A stretch of 64,000 bases of DNA, taken from Clostridium porci. Its GTDB lineage: Bacteria; Bacillota; Clostridia; Lachnospirales; Lachnospiraceae. Position 1 is the first letter of the stretch. Each line of letters starts with the position of its first letter. A program made the translations under genes and the position numbers. Of the stretch, positions 50,376-59,684 are shown one piece after another. The stretch lies in the NCBI RefSeq assembly GCF_009696375.1, contig NZ_VUMD01000003.1:1-64000 (forward strand), written 5' to 3'. The notes beneath the pieces were generated by a model that did no database searches, was not told where the DNA came from, and saw nothing but the letters and a program-made list of their open reading frames with translations.

Positions 50376-51521
50376 TTATACTCCGAAAATCGCCATAAAC
50401 GTACCGGCTGCCACAGCCGTACCAATAACGCCTGCAACATTTGGTCCCATTGCATGCATCAGCAGGAAATTGGTAGGATCTGCCTCAGAGCCAACCTTCT
50501 GGGATACCCGGGCTGCCATCGGAACTGCGGATACACCGGCAGAACCGATAAGCGGGTTGATTTTTCCTCCTGTAACCTTGCAAAGAAGCTTTCCAAGCAA
50601 CACCCCTCCGACCGTACCAAAGATAAATGCGACCAGACCCAGAACGACAATCTTAATGGTTGTAGCGTTCAGAAATGCCTCTGCGCTGGTAGTAGCGCCA
50701 ACGGAAGTGCCCAGAAGGATGACTACGATATACATAAGGGCATTGGAGGCAGTGTCAGCCAGCTGTTTCACAACGCCGCTCTCACGAAATAGGTTACCCA
50801 ACATCAGCATACCTACCAATGGCGCAGTAGAAGGCAGAATCAAGCATACCACGATGGTAACAATGATGGGGAATAAAATTTTCTCCAGCTTGGACACCGG
50901 ACGAAGCTGCTCCATCTTTATCTTGCGCTCCTTTTCTGTAGTCAGAAGCTTCATAAACGGCGGCTGAATAATCGGTACCAGAGCCATATATGAATAAGCC
51001 GCAACTGCGATAGGTCCCATGATCTGGGTCTGCCCCAGCTTACTGCAAAGGAACAGGGAGGTAGGTCCGTCAGCGCCGCCGATGATGGAGATAGCCGCGG
51101 ACTCCTTCCCGGAAAATCCTAACAGAATTGCAAGGAAGTACGCAGAGTAGATACCTAGCTGAGCGGCCGCTCCCATCAGAAAGCTGACAGGGTTCGCAAT
51201 CAGCGGGCCAAAGTCTGTCATAGCCCCTACGCCCAGGAAGATAAGCGAAGGCAAAATGCTCCACTCATCCAACTGAAAAAAGTACCACAAAAGCCCTCCG
51301 GTGCCGTTGGAGGTTTCCTCCGGTGAGTACATAATTTCCGGATAAATATTAACCAACAGCATACCAAAGGCAATGGGAATCAGCAGCAGGGGTTCGAAAC
51401 CTTTTCGAATAGCAAGGTATAAGAACACCAGAGCTACTACTATCATTACATAATTACCCGCGCTCAGATGGAAAAAGGCCATCTGGTTCAGCAGGTTTGA
51501 TACTATATTGCCAAAATCCAT
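50376..51521 (-). CDS. oadB: Na+-translocating decarboxylase beta subunit
   Basis: A 381-residue integral membrane protein with about nine helices. The conserved SIIGGADGPTSLFLCSKLG contains the Asp that binds Na+, and NPLIGSAGVSAVPMAARVSQ and NFLLMHAMGPNVAGVIGTAV near the C-terminus are typical. It decarboxylates carboxybiotin and pumps two Na+ out of the cell. It matches OadB, GcdB and MmdB alike; the operon content decides the overall substrate. It lies between the biotin carrier and oadA genes. Confidence 0.92.
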   Translation of the reverse strand: MDFGNIVSNLLNQMAFFHLSAGNYVMIVVALVFLYLAIRKGFEPLLLIPIAFGMLLVNIYPEIMYSPEETSNGTGGLLWYFFQLDEWSILPSLIFLGVGAMTDFGPLIANPVSFLMGAAAQLGIYSAYFLAILLGFSGKESAAISIIGGADGPTSLFLCSKLGQTQIMGPIAVAAYSYMALVPIIQPPFMKLLTTEKERKIKMEQLRPVSKLEKILFPIIVTIVVCLILPSTAPLVGMLMLGNLFRESGVVKQLADTASNALMYIVVILLGTSVGATTSAEAFLNATTIKIVVLGLVAFIFGTVGGVLLGKLLCKVTGGKINPLIGSAGVSAVPMAARVSQKVGSEADPTNFLLMHAMGPNVAGVIGTAVAAGTFMAIFGV

Positions 51522-51571
51522 AATGTTTCCTCCATAATGAAGCCATATTTCCTATCGCTCCATCCTTTTAG

Positions 51572-51946
51572 TTAGTTCAGAGTAGCCAATACCGCGCCGG
51601 ATTCAACGGAATCGCCAGTAGATGCATGAATGCTGGCAATGGTTCCGTCCTGTGGAGCAACAATGTCATTTTCCATTTTCATTGCTTCCAGAACCAAAAT
51701 CACATCGCCCTTCTTAACAGCCTGCCCTACGGCGCCCTTAACAGCCACTACCTTGCCCGGCATTGGGGCAGTTACCTCAACAGACCCAGCCGCGCCTGCG
51801 GGAGCCGCTGCCGGTGTGGGAGCTGATACCGGTGCGGGAGCAGGAGCTGAGGGCGCTGCTGCATAAGCTGCCGCACCAGGCGCTGCTCCTTCTTCAACAG
51901 TTACTGCATATGCTTTTCCATTTACTGTAATCGTATAGGTTTTCAT
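51572..51946 (-). CDS. Biotin carboxyl carrier protein of the decarboxylase
   Basis: A 124-residue protein. The first 20 residues start with the usual YTITVNGKAYAVTVEEG. Then comes an Ala/Pro-rich linker (about 22-52). The C-terminal biotinyl domain has VLEAMKMENDIVAPQDG, with the biotin-accepting Lys in AMKM. It shuttles the carboxyl group between the carboxyltransferases and OadB. It corresponds to GcdC/MmdC or the 1.3S subunit of transcarboxylase. Confidence 0.93.
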   Translation of the reverse strand: MKTYTITVNGKAYAVTVEEGAAPGAAAYAAAPSAPAPAPVSAPTPAAAPAGAAGSVEVTAPMPGKVVAVKGAVGQAVKKGDVILVLEAMKMENDIVAPQDGTIASIHASTGDSVESGAVLATLN

Positions 51947-52001
51947 TCCTTTATTCCTCCTGAAATATTAAGAATCATAATGATGTAAGGCTTCCCTTTT
52001 C

Positions 52002-52796
52002 TTATCTTCTGGCAGAGCCCCGTACACGGCGGATGGAACGCACCACCAGTCCGTTGGAAGAGGTCCCCTCGTAAGCGGCAATGGCTGCCGTAATCACTGC
52101 CGCAAGCTCTGAGTCTTCGGACAAAGCTTCATTGCCCGGCCCTTCAGGAGCTGCTGCTTTTACCGGAGCTTTTGCAGGTTCTTCCTTCTTTGATGCTCCT
52201 GACTCAAATTTGTGTACCAGCTTAAAGCACGCAATAAGCAGGCTGATAAATATCAGTACCGCAAATACTGTACCAATACCAATCGCTGAATAAACAGAGG
52301 CCGACGCCATCAGCGCACCTACGGAACCCTCTGTCTCTCCCGCTCCCATATCTGTAAATTCTGCCTGAATCTCCTGAGTTGCCATGTTCAGGTTCAGAAG
52401 ATACAGCATAGTTCCTTTACGGAAGATAACCGGCAGGCTGACCGTATAGCTTCCGTCTGCCAACATCACTACCTCCGCATTCTCAAGATCAATGTCCTTT
52501 AAGCTGCCCAGCTTACCTCTGGCATCCAACTGCGCACGGTAAATCCGGGCGCTGGATATATCTCCCTGTGCCTTGGCCAGCTTTTCCTGAACTATTAGCT
52601 GCTCATTAGACATTCCCAGGACGCTTACCGCAGAAAGCTTAAGGCTGTCGCCCATGGCATCCGTAACAGGAGTCCCATCTGTACTGATGGCAGCCGCGGC
52701 TGCGCTATCCTCCTGCTTTGCAGTACAGGCCGACAGGCTTACCAGGCAAACAGCCATTAGAGCTGCCGTTGCCAATCGTCTCATTAATCGTCTCAT
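52002..52796 (-). CDS. OadG-like gamma subunit with lipoprotein signal
   Basis: A 264-residue protein. It begins with a lipoprotein signal peptide (LVSLSACTAK, lipobox Cys at about residue 24). A beta-rich extracytoplasmic part of about 130 residues follows (VVMLADGSYTVSLPVIFRKG), then one transmembrane helix (IGIGTVFAVLIFISLLIACF). The C-terminus is Ala/Pro/Glu-rich and ends RRVRGSARR. The last two parts match OadG, which holds the complex together at the membrane. The lipoprotein extension is additional compared with the 80-residue classical OadG. Confidence 0.8.
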   Translation of the reverse strand: MRRLMRRLATAALMAVCLVSLSACTAKQEDSAAAAAISTDGTPVTDAMGDSLKLSAVSVLGMSNEQLIVQEKLAKAQGDISSARIYRAQLDARGKLGSLKDIDLENAEVVMLADGSYTVSLPVIFRKGTMLYLLNLNMATQEIQAEFTDMGAGETEGSVGALMASASVYSAIGIGTVFAVLIFISLLIACFKLVHKFESGASKKEEPAKAPVKAAAPEGPGNEALSEDSELAAVITAAIAAYEGTSSNGLVVRSIRRVRGSARR

Positions 52797-52813
52797 ATAC
52801 CTGTCACCTCTCT

Positions 52814-54265
52814 CTAAACCGTACCATGCTTCTTAGACGGACGGTCCTCACTTTTTGTGAACAGCATTTCAAAAGCCGCGATCACTCTCTGCCGAGTTTC
52901 TGCCGCCTTGATAATATCGTCTACATAGCCTCTCCTGGCCGCTGCTTCCGCGCTGGACTGAAGAGATGCATACTGGGCAGCCTTCTCACTGATAAGAGCA
53001 GCAGCATTCCCGGAGGCGCTGATCTCAGACGCATACATAATTTTAACAGCCTCAGCAGGCTCCATCATACCAATAGACGCCCCTGGCCATGCATACACCA
53101 CATCCGCTCCGATAGACTTGCTGCCCATCGTCAGATAGGCGCTGCCGAAAGCCTCCTTAATCACAACCGTTACCTTCGGTACAGCTGCATTTGCGTAAGC
53201 ATAGGTAAGGCGTGCGGCTGCCCTGGCGATCCGTTTCTCACTGCACAGCTTCGCCTTGTAGCCCTTAACATTTACCAGCGTCAGAACAGGAATGTTGAAG
53301 GCATCGCAAAAGTTAATAAACTGTGCAGCCTTGTCGCAGCCCTTGGCGGACAAAGCAGCCTCAAACGCCGCCTTTTTCTCTCCATTCTCATACAGCTCGG
53401 TGCGGTTAGCCACGCAGCCTATGGTTGTGCCGTTAAGACGGATAAAGCCGGTTGCCATGGAAGGAGCATAGTCCTTCTTCATTTCCATAAAGAAATTATT
53501 ATCAGAAATCAGGGATAAAGCCAGACCGGCGTCGCCTGTACAGCTTTCAATATTTTCGCACATACGGTTTAAATCATCCTGACACTCGCTAAAGGACATA
53601 TCATCTTCATTATTAGCGGGCAGGATGGACACAAGACTGCGAATCTGCTCCAGCACAGCTGTCTCGTCTCCCGCAAAATCTACAAGCCCTGTCTCCTTCA
53701 TCTGGAATGCGGCGCTGGACGTATCGCATTTCTCCTTGTAATTGCCGTCAATGGCATTGGGAGAATTAACAAAAAGCTTGCCGGACTTATCCTCCATAAA
53801 AATGAAATCCGCCATGCCTGCCGACACTGCCATACCTCCTCCACAGGTTCCGAAGATCGCCATAATCTGAGGAATCACACCGGAAGCCATGGCCTGGCTT
53901 AAATACAGCTTTCCAAAGCCATCCAAAGCATCAGTAGCCTCCTGCAGACGCAATCCTGCGCAGTCTGCCAAACCAATTACAGGCGCTCCCATCTTCATAG
54001 CCATGGAGTAGATGCCGCATATTTTCTTTGCATGCATTTCACCTATGGAGCCGCCCAATACGGACGCATCCTGGCTGTATACATACACCAGGCATCCACC
54101 GATGGTGCCGTAACCGGTAACTACACCATCAGCCGGGGTCTCCTGCTCAGCCATGTTAAAGTCTGTGCTTCTGGCAGTAATATAGGCCCCGACTTCAACA
54201 AAACTGTTCTCATCAAGCAGGGCTGCAATGCGTCTGCTTGCTGAAGTTTGTGCTGAATTACTCAT
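52814..54265 (-). CDS. mmdA: Carboxyl transferase (MmdA/12S-like) subunit
   Basis: Start at ATG 54265 (MSNSAQTSASRRIAALL), with TGGAGGACTGG before it; a longer ORF starts 33 bases earlier inside that site. 483 residues of the crotonase-like carboxyl transferase family: DGVVTGYGTIGGCLVYVYSQ, GLADCAGLRLQEATDAL, and IFGTCGGGMAVSAGMAD. The family transfers carboxyl between acyl-CoA (methylmalonyl- or glutaconyl-CoA) and biotin. It is the first gene of a five-gene operon: mmdA-type, OadG-like, biotin carrier, oadB, oadA. Confidence 0.88.
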   Translation of the reverse strand: MSNSAQTSASRRIAALLDENSFVEVGAYITARSTDFNMAEQETPADGVVTGYGTIGGCLVYVYSQDASVLGGSIGEMHAKKICGIYSMAMKMGAPVIGLADCAGLRLQEATDALDGFGKLYLSQAMASGVIPQIMAIFGTCGGGMAVSAGMADFIFMEDKSGKLFVNSPNAIDGNYKEKCDTSSAAFQMKETGLVDFAGDETAVLEQIRSLVSILPANNEDDMSFSECQDDLNRMCENIESCTGDAGLALSLISDNNFFMEMKKDYAPSMATGFIRLNGTTIGCVANRTELYENGEKKAAFEAALSAKGCDKAAQFINFCDAFNIPVLTLVNVKGYKAKLCSEKRIARAAARLTYAYANAAVPKVTVVIKEAFGSAYLTMGSKSIGADVVYAWPGASIGMMEPAEAVKIMYASEISASGNAAALISEKAAQYASLQSSAEAAARRGYVDDIIKAAETRQRVIAAFEMLFTKSEDRPSKKHGTV

Positions 54266-54299
54266 TTTCCAGTCCTCCATCATTCTTAAATTTAACAAT

Positions 54300-54636
54300 A
54301 CTTAAGCATCATCCGCAAGAAGGGATGACGCAAAAAACGCCATATACAATTATAATAATAAAAATGTCAAATTTCAAGGTGTTCCGGCCATAAAAGTGAA
54401 AATATTAACGAATTTCAAAATTGAGTAGAAGAGGGGCAGGCTGCGGCTTTTACAAAATATCTGAAAAGTCCCAGCCTATTTTATCATTATTGTTTCCAAG
54501 ATTGATCCGCAACCGGCAGGAACTGGCGTTTGCCTTTAATAGCCTCTCTCACGAAAGTACGCCTTCTTAAGCAGAGCATCTGTGTTATCCCCCTGCGCTG
54601 AAAGGTCAGGCACCACCTGACTGCCCCCTGCCAAAA
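54300..54636. other. Intergenic region upstream of the decarboxylase operon
   Basis: No accepted gene. Bases 54438-54478 form an imperfect hairpin (AGGCTG...CAGCCT, with inner CTTTT/AAAAG) followed on the plus strand by ATTTTATC. It may be a 5' leader structure of the decarboxylase mRNA or an extra terminator. A 66-codon ORF over 54487-54687 overlaps the fucU terminator and is rejected. Confidence 0.5.
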
Positions 54637-54664
54637 GAGCGGCGTCCCCGCAGGGCCGCCGCTC
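54637..54664 (-). terminator. Terminator of the fucose operon
   Basis: GAGCGGCG pairs perfectly with CGCCGCTC, with further inner pairing, and on the minus strand is followed by TTTTGG. It lies about 80 bases after fucU. Confidence 0.7.
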
Positions 54665-54741
54665 CTATGTGTGTATTTCTGTTGCATTTTTTACACAGAT
54701 CTTTATTTGTCAGCAAAAAATCCATTTTATAACGAATTCCT

Positions 54742-55182
54742 CTATCCGATTACAACACCTTTCTGAAGCATCACATTAGCGTACAATGCCTTCTCTGAAG
54801 TTGCGATTATAAGATAGGCTGTTTTTGCTTCCTCATAAAATTGGAAGCGCTCTATATGGCCGATTGCATCGGCTCCCCTTGGATCCTGCTCCTCAACAAT
54901 TTTGGCAAACTGATCCCAAACAGGAGTTTCCACTTCATCTCCCGGAACCTTCTCCATCAACGTTACAGGCTTATCCACATAGGTATCCAGCGGAAACACA
55001 CTTAATACGGCGGCCAAAATCTCCGGTACGCCGTGACCGTCCATGCGTATGACTAGCCCATTTCTTCCTATGGACTGAGCCGGGAAATTCCCGTCCGATA
55101 TAACAAGGCGATCCGAATGTCCCATCTCACATAAGGCTTTCAGCAAATCCGGTGATAAAACAGGTGAAATTCCTTTCAGCAT
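54742..55182 (-). CDS. fucU: RbsD/FucU-family sugar mutarotase (L-fucose mutarotase)
   Basis: A 146-residue protein with the family opening LKGISPVLSPDLLKALCEMGHSD, which includes the catalytic His of GHSD, plus VISDGNFPA and RFQFYEEAKTAYLIIATSEK. It interconverts alpha and beta anomers of L-fucose so that FucI receives its preferred form. As the last gene of a fucose operon it is most likely FucU rather than RbsD. Confidence 0.9.
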   Translation of the reverse strand: MLKGISPVLSPDLLKALCEMGHSDRLVISDGNFPAQSIGRNGLVIRMDGHGVPEILAAVLSVFPLDTYVDKPVTLMEKVPGDEVETPVWDQFAKIVEEQDPRGADAIGHIERFQFYEEAKTAYLIIATSEKALYANVMLQKGVVIG

Positions 55183-55218
55183 AGCATATCACCCCCATCT
55201 CTTTCTCATATCTGGCGC

Positions 55219-56334
55219 TTATCTGTAAAGGCAGGGAGCGATGGCCGGGTCCTCCATGTTAGTAGAATCGTACCACAGAGCACCTGTATCAATATCGGAA
55301 ACTTCCTTCCCCTCTGCAGCCTCTACCGCAAGTTTAACTGCCTGATAACCAATCTGTACTGGATCTTGGGTGATAGCGCCTGCAAACAGCTTAGAAGAAA
55401 CAGCGTCTAAAAGCTTCGCTCCCGCGTCAAAGCCAATGGCAACTACCTTTCCTTCGCCTAATTTGTCCAGACCCTCATTGGCCGTAATGATAGCATTGGA
55501 GGCAAACTCATTGGAACCATAGATAGCGATCAGATCGGACTTTTCAAGGATTGCGGAAGCAACTGCGGCCGCGTCTACATCTTTCACCTCAGCGGGGATG
55601 CCTACGTCCAGAATTACCATAGCGCCTGCCTTTTCATTCTTCAGGCTGTCGTGGCCTTCCACAGACACAAGATCCGGACCTACCAGCTCTGTCATCTTGT
55701 CTACAAAGCCCTTTGTTCTAGAAACAATGGACTGGGAGTTGGATTCCTGCGCAATCACGCCGATACGCACAGGAGCGGTGGGATTTGTCACCTGATCCTT
55801 AATAATTTCATAGAGCTTTTCAGCCGCCATAGCGCCTGCTGCCGTATTGTCTGTAGAAGCATTGGCTTTGATCGCGCCTGCAGGAGCATCCGGAACACCA
55901 GAGTCAAAACCTACTATAGGGATTTCTGCTTCCATAGCCATGTTAATGGAGTCTAAGGATGCATTGGTATCCAGAGCTGCCAGACAGATAGCATCCGGTT
56001 TGTTGGCAATGGCCGCATTCAGGTACTCTACCTGCTGCGCAATGGCAGATTCATTATCAGGCCCCTGGAAAGTCACCTCCACGCCAAATTCCTCTGCCGC
56101 CTGCTTTGTCCCCTGCTCAACCGCTTTCCAGAACTGATGCTGGAAGCCCTTGGCGATAACATCAATCCGCTTTTTAGTTCCGGTATCCCCCTGGGCCTGG
56201 TCTGCCGCTGCCTCTGTCTTATCCCCGGAAGCTGCTTCCGTTACGGATGCCTCTTTTCCTCCGCATGCAGTCAGGCTTGTCAGAACCATTGCTGCCGCCA
56301 TTGCTAAGGCCATTGCTTTTCTTGATTTTTTCAT
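55219..56334 (-). CDS. Sugar ABC transporter substrate-binding lipoprotein
   Basis: A 371-residue protein with a lipoprotein signal (MVLTSLTACGGKEA, Cys at about residue 25) and a type I periplasmic-binding fold of the RbsB/LacI class: RIDVIAKGFQHQFWKAVEQG, ICLAALDTNASLDSI, and VVAIGFDAGAKLLDAV. In a fucose operon it presumably captures L-fucose or a fucosylated sugar at the outer face. It is followed by fucU and preceded by its permease gene. Confidence 0.9.
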   Translation of the reverse strand: MKKSRKAMALAMAAAMVLTSLTACGGKEASVTEAASGDKTEAAADQAQGDTGTKKRIDVIAKGFQHQFWKAVEQGTKQAAEEFGVEVTFQGPDNESAIAQQVEYLNAAIANKPDAICLAALDTNASLDSINMAMEAEIPIVGFDSGVPDAPAGAIKANASTDNTAAGAMAAEKLYEIIKDQVTNPTAPVRIGVIAQESNSQSIVSRTKGFVDKMTELVGPDLVSVEGHDSLKNEKAGAMVILDVGIPAEVKDVDAAAVASAILEKSDLIAIYGSNEFASNAIITANEGLDKLGEGKVVAIGFDAGAKLLDAVSSKLFAGAITQDPVQIGYQAVKLAVEAAEGKEVSDIDTGALWYDSTNMEDPAIAPCLYR

Positions 56335-56454
56335 TTTGATTCCTCCTCTTTTTATGTTTTTAAATTTCTGTTCTTGCCAGTTTAACCGGCTTTGGTTTTT
56401 TATTGAACACTACCTTTCCTGCTTTTTAGGCGAGGTCATTTCACAATCCCTTCC

Positions 56455-57435
56455 TTAACCCTTGCGCTTTCTGTTTAAAATATCCATGTAAACCGCAAAC
56501 ACAAGAATAATGCCGGTAATAAACAGCTGATAATGAGACTGAACGCCGATATAAGGAAATCCGATTTTTAATACGGTCATGATAAATACCCCGACGATTG
56601 TGCCGAACACCGATCCTACGCCTCCTGCCAGAGAGGTCCCTCCGATTACGACACCTGCGATTGCATCCAGCTCAAAGCCGTTTCCCGTATTAGGCTGGGC
56701 CGTTGAAAATACAGCTACATATGCGATCCCTGCCAGAGAAGCGAAAAAACCGGACAGAACATACGCAATGGTTTCATATTTTGCAACCGGAATCCCGGAA
56801 AGCCTGGTAGCCTCCTTATTAGAGCCAATGGATAAGATATACCGGCCTATCTTGGTCCTTCCAAGAAGGAGTGCCATTATAAAAACCGTAATTGCCAGCA
56901 ACACAAATCCTGTGGGGAAATTCCGGGGCAGAAACGAATCAGCCCTGGTAATCATAAACAGCTCCCTGAACCACGCTCCCGGCTGCTCCCCCTGAGGAAA
57001 GGAAATGGTTTTGGTCTTTGAAACAATAGAGCCAAGTCCTCTGGACATCATCATAGTACCCAGAGTGGCAATAAAGGCCGGCAGCTCCAGCTTTGACACC
57101 ATCAGTCCATTGAGAAGGCCAAAGGCACAGCCTGTGGCTAAGATGACCAGCAGCACCAAAACCATGGGAAGCCCTTTTTCCATCAGAGTTCCACCAATCA
57201 GGGCGGAGCAGATGGCAACCGTGCCGATGGAAAGGTCAATACCTCCTGTGGCGATTACAAAGGTAACGCCGATAGCCATAAATGCAATATAGTATGCAGA
57301 TTTCGCAATATTTGTAAATGTAGTAGGCTGTAAAAATTTGTCTGTCATCAGTGAAAATACAATACATATTACCACCAGCGCACAAACAACAACCGCCTGT
57401 TGATTGGAGCATATCCTTTTTAACTTACTGTTCAC
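56455..57435 (-). CDS. Sugar ABC transporter permease (RbsC type)
   Basis: A 326-residue membrane protein of the BPD_transp_2 family with about nine helices: FVIATGGIDLSIGTVAICSA (the EAA-like GGIDLSVG motif), ATLGTMMMSRGLG, and the C-terminal VIGGTSLAGGVGSVFGTIVG. It forms the channel of the ribose-type importer with the adjacent ATPase and binding protein. Confidence 0.93.
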   Translation of the reverse strand: MNSKLKRICSNQQAVVVCALVVICIVFSLMTDKFLQPTTFTNIAKSAYYIAFMAIGVTFVIATGGIDLSIGTVAICSALIGGTLMEKGLPMVLVLLVILATGCAFGLLNGLMVSKLELPAFIATLGTMMMSRGLGSIVSKTKTISFPQGEQPGAWFRELFMITRADSFLPRNFPTGFVLLAITVFIMALLLGRTKIGRYILSIGSNKEATRLSGIPVAKYETIAYVLSGFFASLAGIAYVAVFSTAQPNTGNGFELDAIAGVVIGGTSLAGGVGSVFGTIVGVFIMTVLKIGFPYIGVQSHYQLFITGIILVFAVYMDILNRKRKG

Positions 57436-57448
57436 TTTTAATCCCCCT

Positions 57449-58939
57449 TTAGCGATTTGTGGCTGCTTCCATAATTACTTCCTGATTAGCTTCCTGAATT
57501 GGAATCTCGCCTGTAATTTTTCCCTCGCACATGACGATGACCCTGTCGCTCATCCTGAGCACCTCAGGCAGCTCTGAGGAGATCATAATAATTGACTTTC
57601 CTTCCTTTGCAAGGCGCTCCATCAAGCTGTAAATCTCACTTTTGGCGCCCACGTCTATTCCTCTGGTAGGCTCGTCAAATATCAATATGTCACAGTCCCG
57701 CACCAGCCATTTCGCGATTACTACCTTCTGCTGGTTACCACCGGAAAGCTTCTTTACATGCTGCCTGACGCTGGGCGTCTTTGTTCTGAGCTCGCTTACA
57801 TATTTTTCAGCAATCTCCCGAACCTTTTTCCGGTTGATAAAAAGCCCGCTTACAAACTGATCCAGGGTAGCAAGGACCGTATTTTCCTCCACGTCCTTAT
57901 CCAGTATAAGCCCGAACCGCTTCCTGTCCTCGGACAGATAGCCGATTCCTGCCTTGACCGCGTCCTCTGGAGATTGAATCTTCACTTCTCTTCCATTGAT
58001 TATGATTTTCCCGGAGTCCATTCTGTCTGCTCCAAACAGCAGCCTTGCAGTCTCCGTTCTGCCCGCTCCCATAAGCCCGCTAAAGCCCAGAATTTCTCCC
58101 TTGCGCAGCTCAAAGGTAACATTTTTAACAGCCTTTCCCCTGCAGAGATTTTCACACCGCAGCACCACCGGCGCGTCCTTCTTCACATTGGAAGCCGTCT
58201 TGGGCTCGCTGAATACCGTCCTTCCCACCATCATCTTGATGATGTCGTTCTTAGTGCACTCCTTTGTCACAAGAGTACCTACAAACTCTCCGTCTCTCAT
58301 TACGGTCACTCTGTCTGAAATTACATTGATCTCATCCATACGGTGAGAGATGTAGATGATACCAGCCCCCTTCTTCCTAAGATCCCGAATGACCTTAAAA
58401 AGCTCCTCAATCTCAGAATCCGTCAAAGCAGCCGTAGGCTCGTCAAATACGATCACCCTGGCATTGGAGGAAATGGCCTTGGCAATCTCAACCATCTGCT
58501 GCTTCCCTACGGTCAGGCTGCCGATTTTTACAGATGGATCTATCTCAATATTCAGCAGCTTGAAAAGCTCCTTTGCCTTCTCTATCATCGCCCTGTCATT
58601 AATGAAAAAGCCATTCATGGATTCATGTCCGATAAACAGGTTCTGTGCTACTGTCAAATCGTTCATCATATTCAGCTCCTGATGAACAATCGCAATTCCT
58701 GCTGCCTCTGACTGAGCCGGATTCTTATACTCAACTTCTTTTCCTAAATAATGGATGGTTCCGGCATCCTTTGAATAAATCCCTGTCAGGATCTTCATCA
58801 GGGTAGATTTGCCTGCGCCATTTTCCCCCATCAGGGCCACTACCTCCCCTGATCTAAGCTCCAGCTGGGCATTTTTTAGCGCTTGGACTCCTGAGAAGGA
58901 TTTCTGTATATCCTGCATGTTCAGTATTACTTCACCCAT
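57449..58939 (-). CDS. Sugar ABC transporter ATPase (RbsA type, two NBDs)
   Basis: A 496-residue protein with two nucleotide-binding domains. The first has ALMGENGAGKSTLMKILTG and an LTVGKQQMVEIAKA signature with VIVFDEPTAALT. The second has a degenerate P-loop, GLMGAGRTETARLLFG, and KKLSGGNQQKVVIAKWL with LIFDEPTRGIDVGAKS. Tandem NBDs are typical of ribose/galactose-class importers. It powers uptake with the two genes downstream. Confidence 0.94.
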   Translation of the reverse strand: MGEVILNMQDIQKSFSGVQALKNAQLELRSGEVVALMGENGAGKSTLMKILTGIYSKDAGTIHYLGKEVEYKNPAQSEAAGIAIVHQELNMMNDLTVAQNLFIGHESMNGFFINDRAMIEKAKELFKLLNIEIDPSVKIGSLTVGKQQMVEIAKAISSNARVIVFDEPTAALTDSEIEELFKVIRDLRKKGAGIIYISHRMDEINVISDRVTVMRDGEFVGTLVTKECTKNDIIKMMVGRTVFSEPKTASNVKKDAPVVLRCENLCRGKAVKNVTFELRKGEILGFSGLMGAGRTETARLLFGADRMDSGKIIINGREVKIQSPEDAVKAGIGYLSEDRKRFGLILDKDVEENTVLATLDQFVSGLFINRKKVREIAEKYVSELRTKTPSVRQHVKKLSGGNQQKVVIAKWLVRDCDILIFDEPTRGIDVGAKSEIYSLMERLAKEGKSIIMISSELPEVLRMSDRVIVMCEGKITGEIPIQEANQEVIMEAATNR

Positions 58940-58963
58940 ATAAAACTCCTTTAAACAGAATTC

Positions 58964-59617
58964 CTACACCACGGTTTTCCTCTGACCATAGGTTTTGAAC
59001 CGCTCTGCCATCAGCGTCATCTCTTCCTTTGGAAGAACCACCGGATTTCCAATGCTGCGGGCATTGCAGTAAACCTGAGCGCAATATTCAACTTCCTCAA
59101 TGATATTAAACGCGTTCAGCAAATCCTGAGCTCCCGCAAGTATTCCATGATTTGCCAGAATAACAGCCTTTCTGTCCTTCATGGCCTCGGCAGCATTCAC
59201 AGCCAGCTCATGGGTTCCGTAGGTAGCGTATTCGGCACACCGCACATCCGGCCCCGCTACCGCTATCATATAGTGGGTGGCAGGAAGCTCCCAGCGCAGG
59301 CAGGAAATAACCGTGGCATACATGGTATGGGCATGTATTACCGCATCTATATCCTGCCTGGTCTTATATTGCAGCAGATGCATTTCCCACTCAGAGGAAC
59401 AGGTGCGCTCGCCCTCCACCTTGTTACCCTCAAGATCTAAAATCACAATATCCTCAGGCTTGATTTCAAAGAAGTCAATTCCAGAGGGAGTAATGGCCAT
59501 ATGGCCATTCTCCCTGTCAAATACGCTCAGATTCCCTCCTGTGCCTTTTGTCAGCCCTGCTTCCACCAGCTTTATTCCGTATTTCACCAGCTCCGTTCTT
59601 TCTTTCTCCATCAACAT
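58964..59617 (-). CDS. fucA: L-fuculose-1-phosphate aldolase
   Basis: A 217-residue class II (zinc) aldolase: LTKGTGGNLSVFDRENGHMA, the zinc-binding IHAHTMYATVISC, and VILANHGILAGAQD with another His. It splits L-fuculose-1-phosphate into dihydroxyacetone phosphate and L-lactaldehyde. The position right after the isomerase gene gives the substrate. The start may be ATG 59617 or the in-frame ATG two codons later. Confidence 0.92.
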   Translation of the reverse strand: MLMEKERTELVKYGIKLVEAGLTKGTGGNLSVFDRENGHMAITPSGIDFFEIKPEDIVILDLEGNKVEGERTCSSEWEMHLLQYKTRQDIDAVIHAHTMYATVISCLRWELPATHYMIAVAGPDVRCAEYATYGTHELAVNAAEAMKDRKAVILANHGILAGAQDLLNAFNIIEEVEYCAQVYCNARSIGNPVVLPKEEMTLMAERFKTYGQRKTVV

Positions 59618-59684
59618 TACGCTTTCCCACCTTTTTCTTTTCTACTATCTTATACGCGCGGTAATCCTAAACCTGTCTTTCTAT

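Noticed and set aside
54487-54687. A 66-codon minus-strand ORF between the decarboxylase and fucose operons
   Set aside because: Arg/Trp/Cys-rich sequence, no ribosome site, and it overlaps a strong terminator hairpin.
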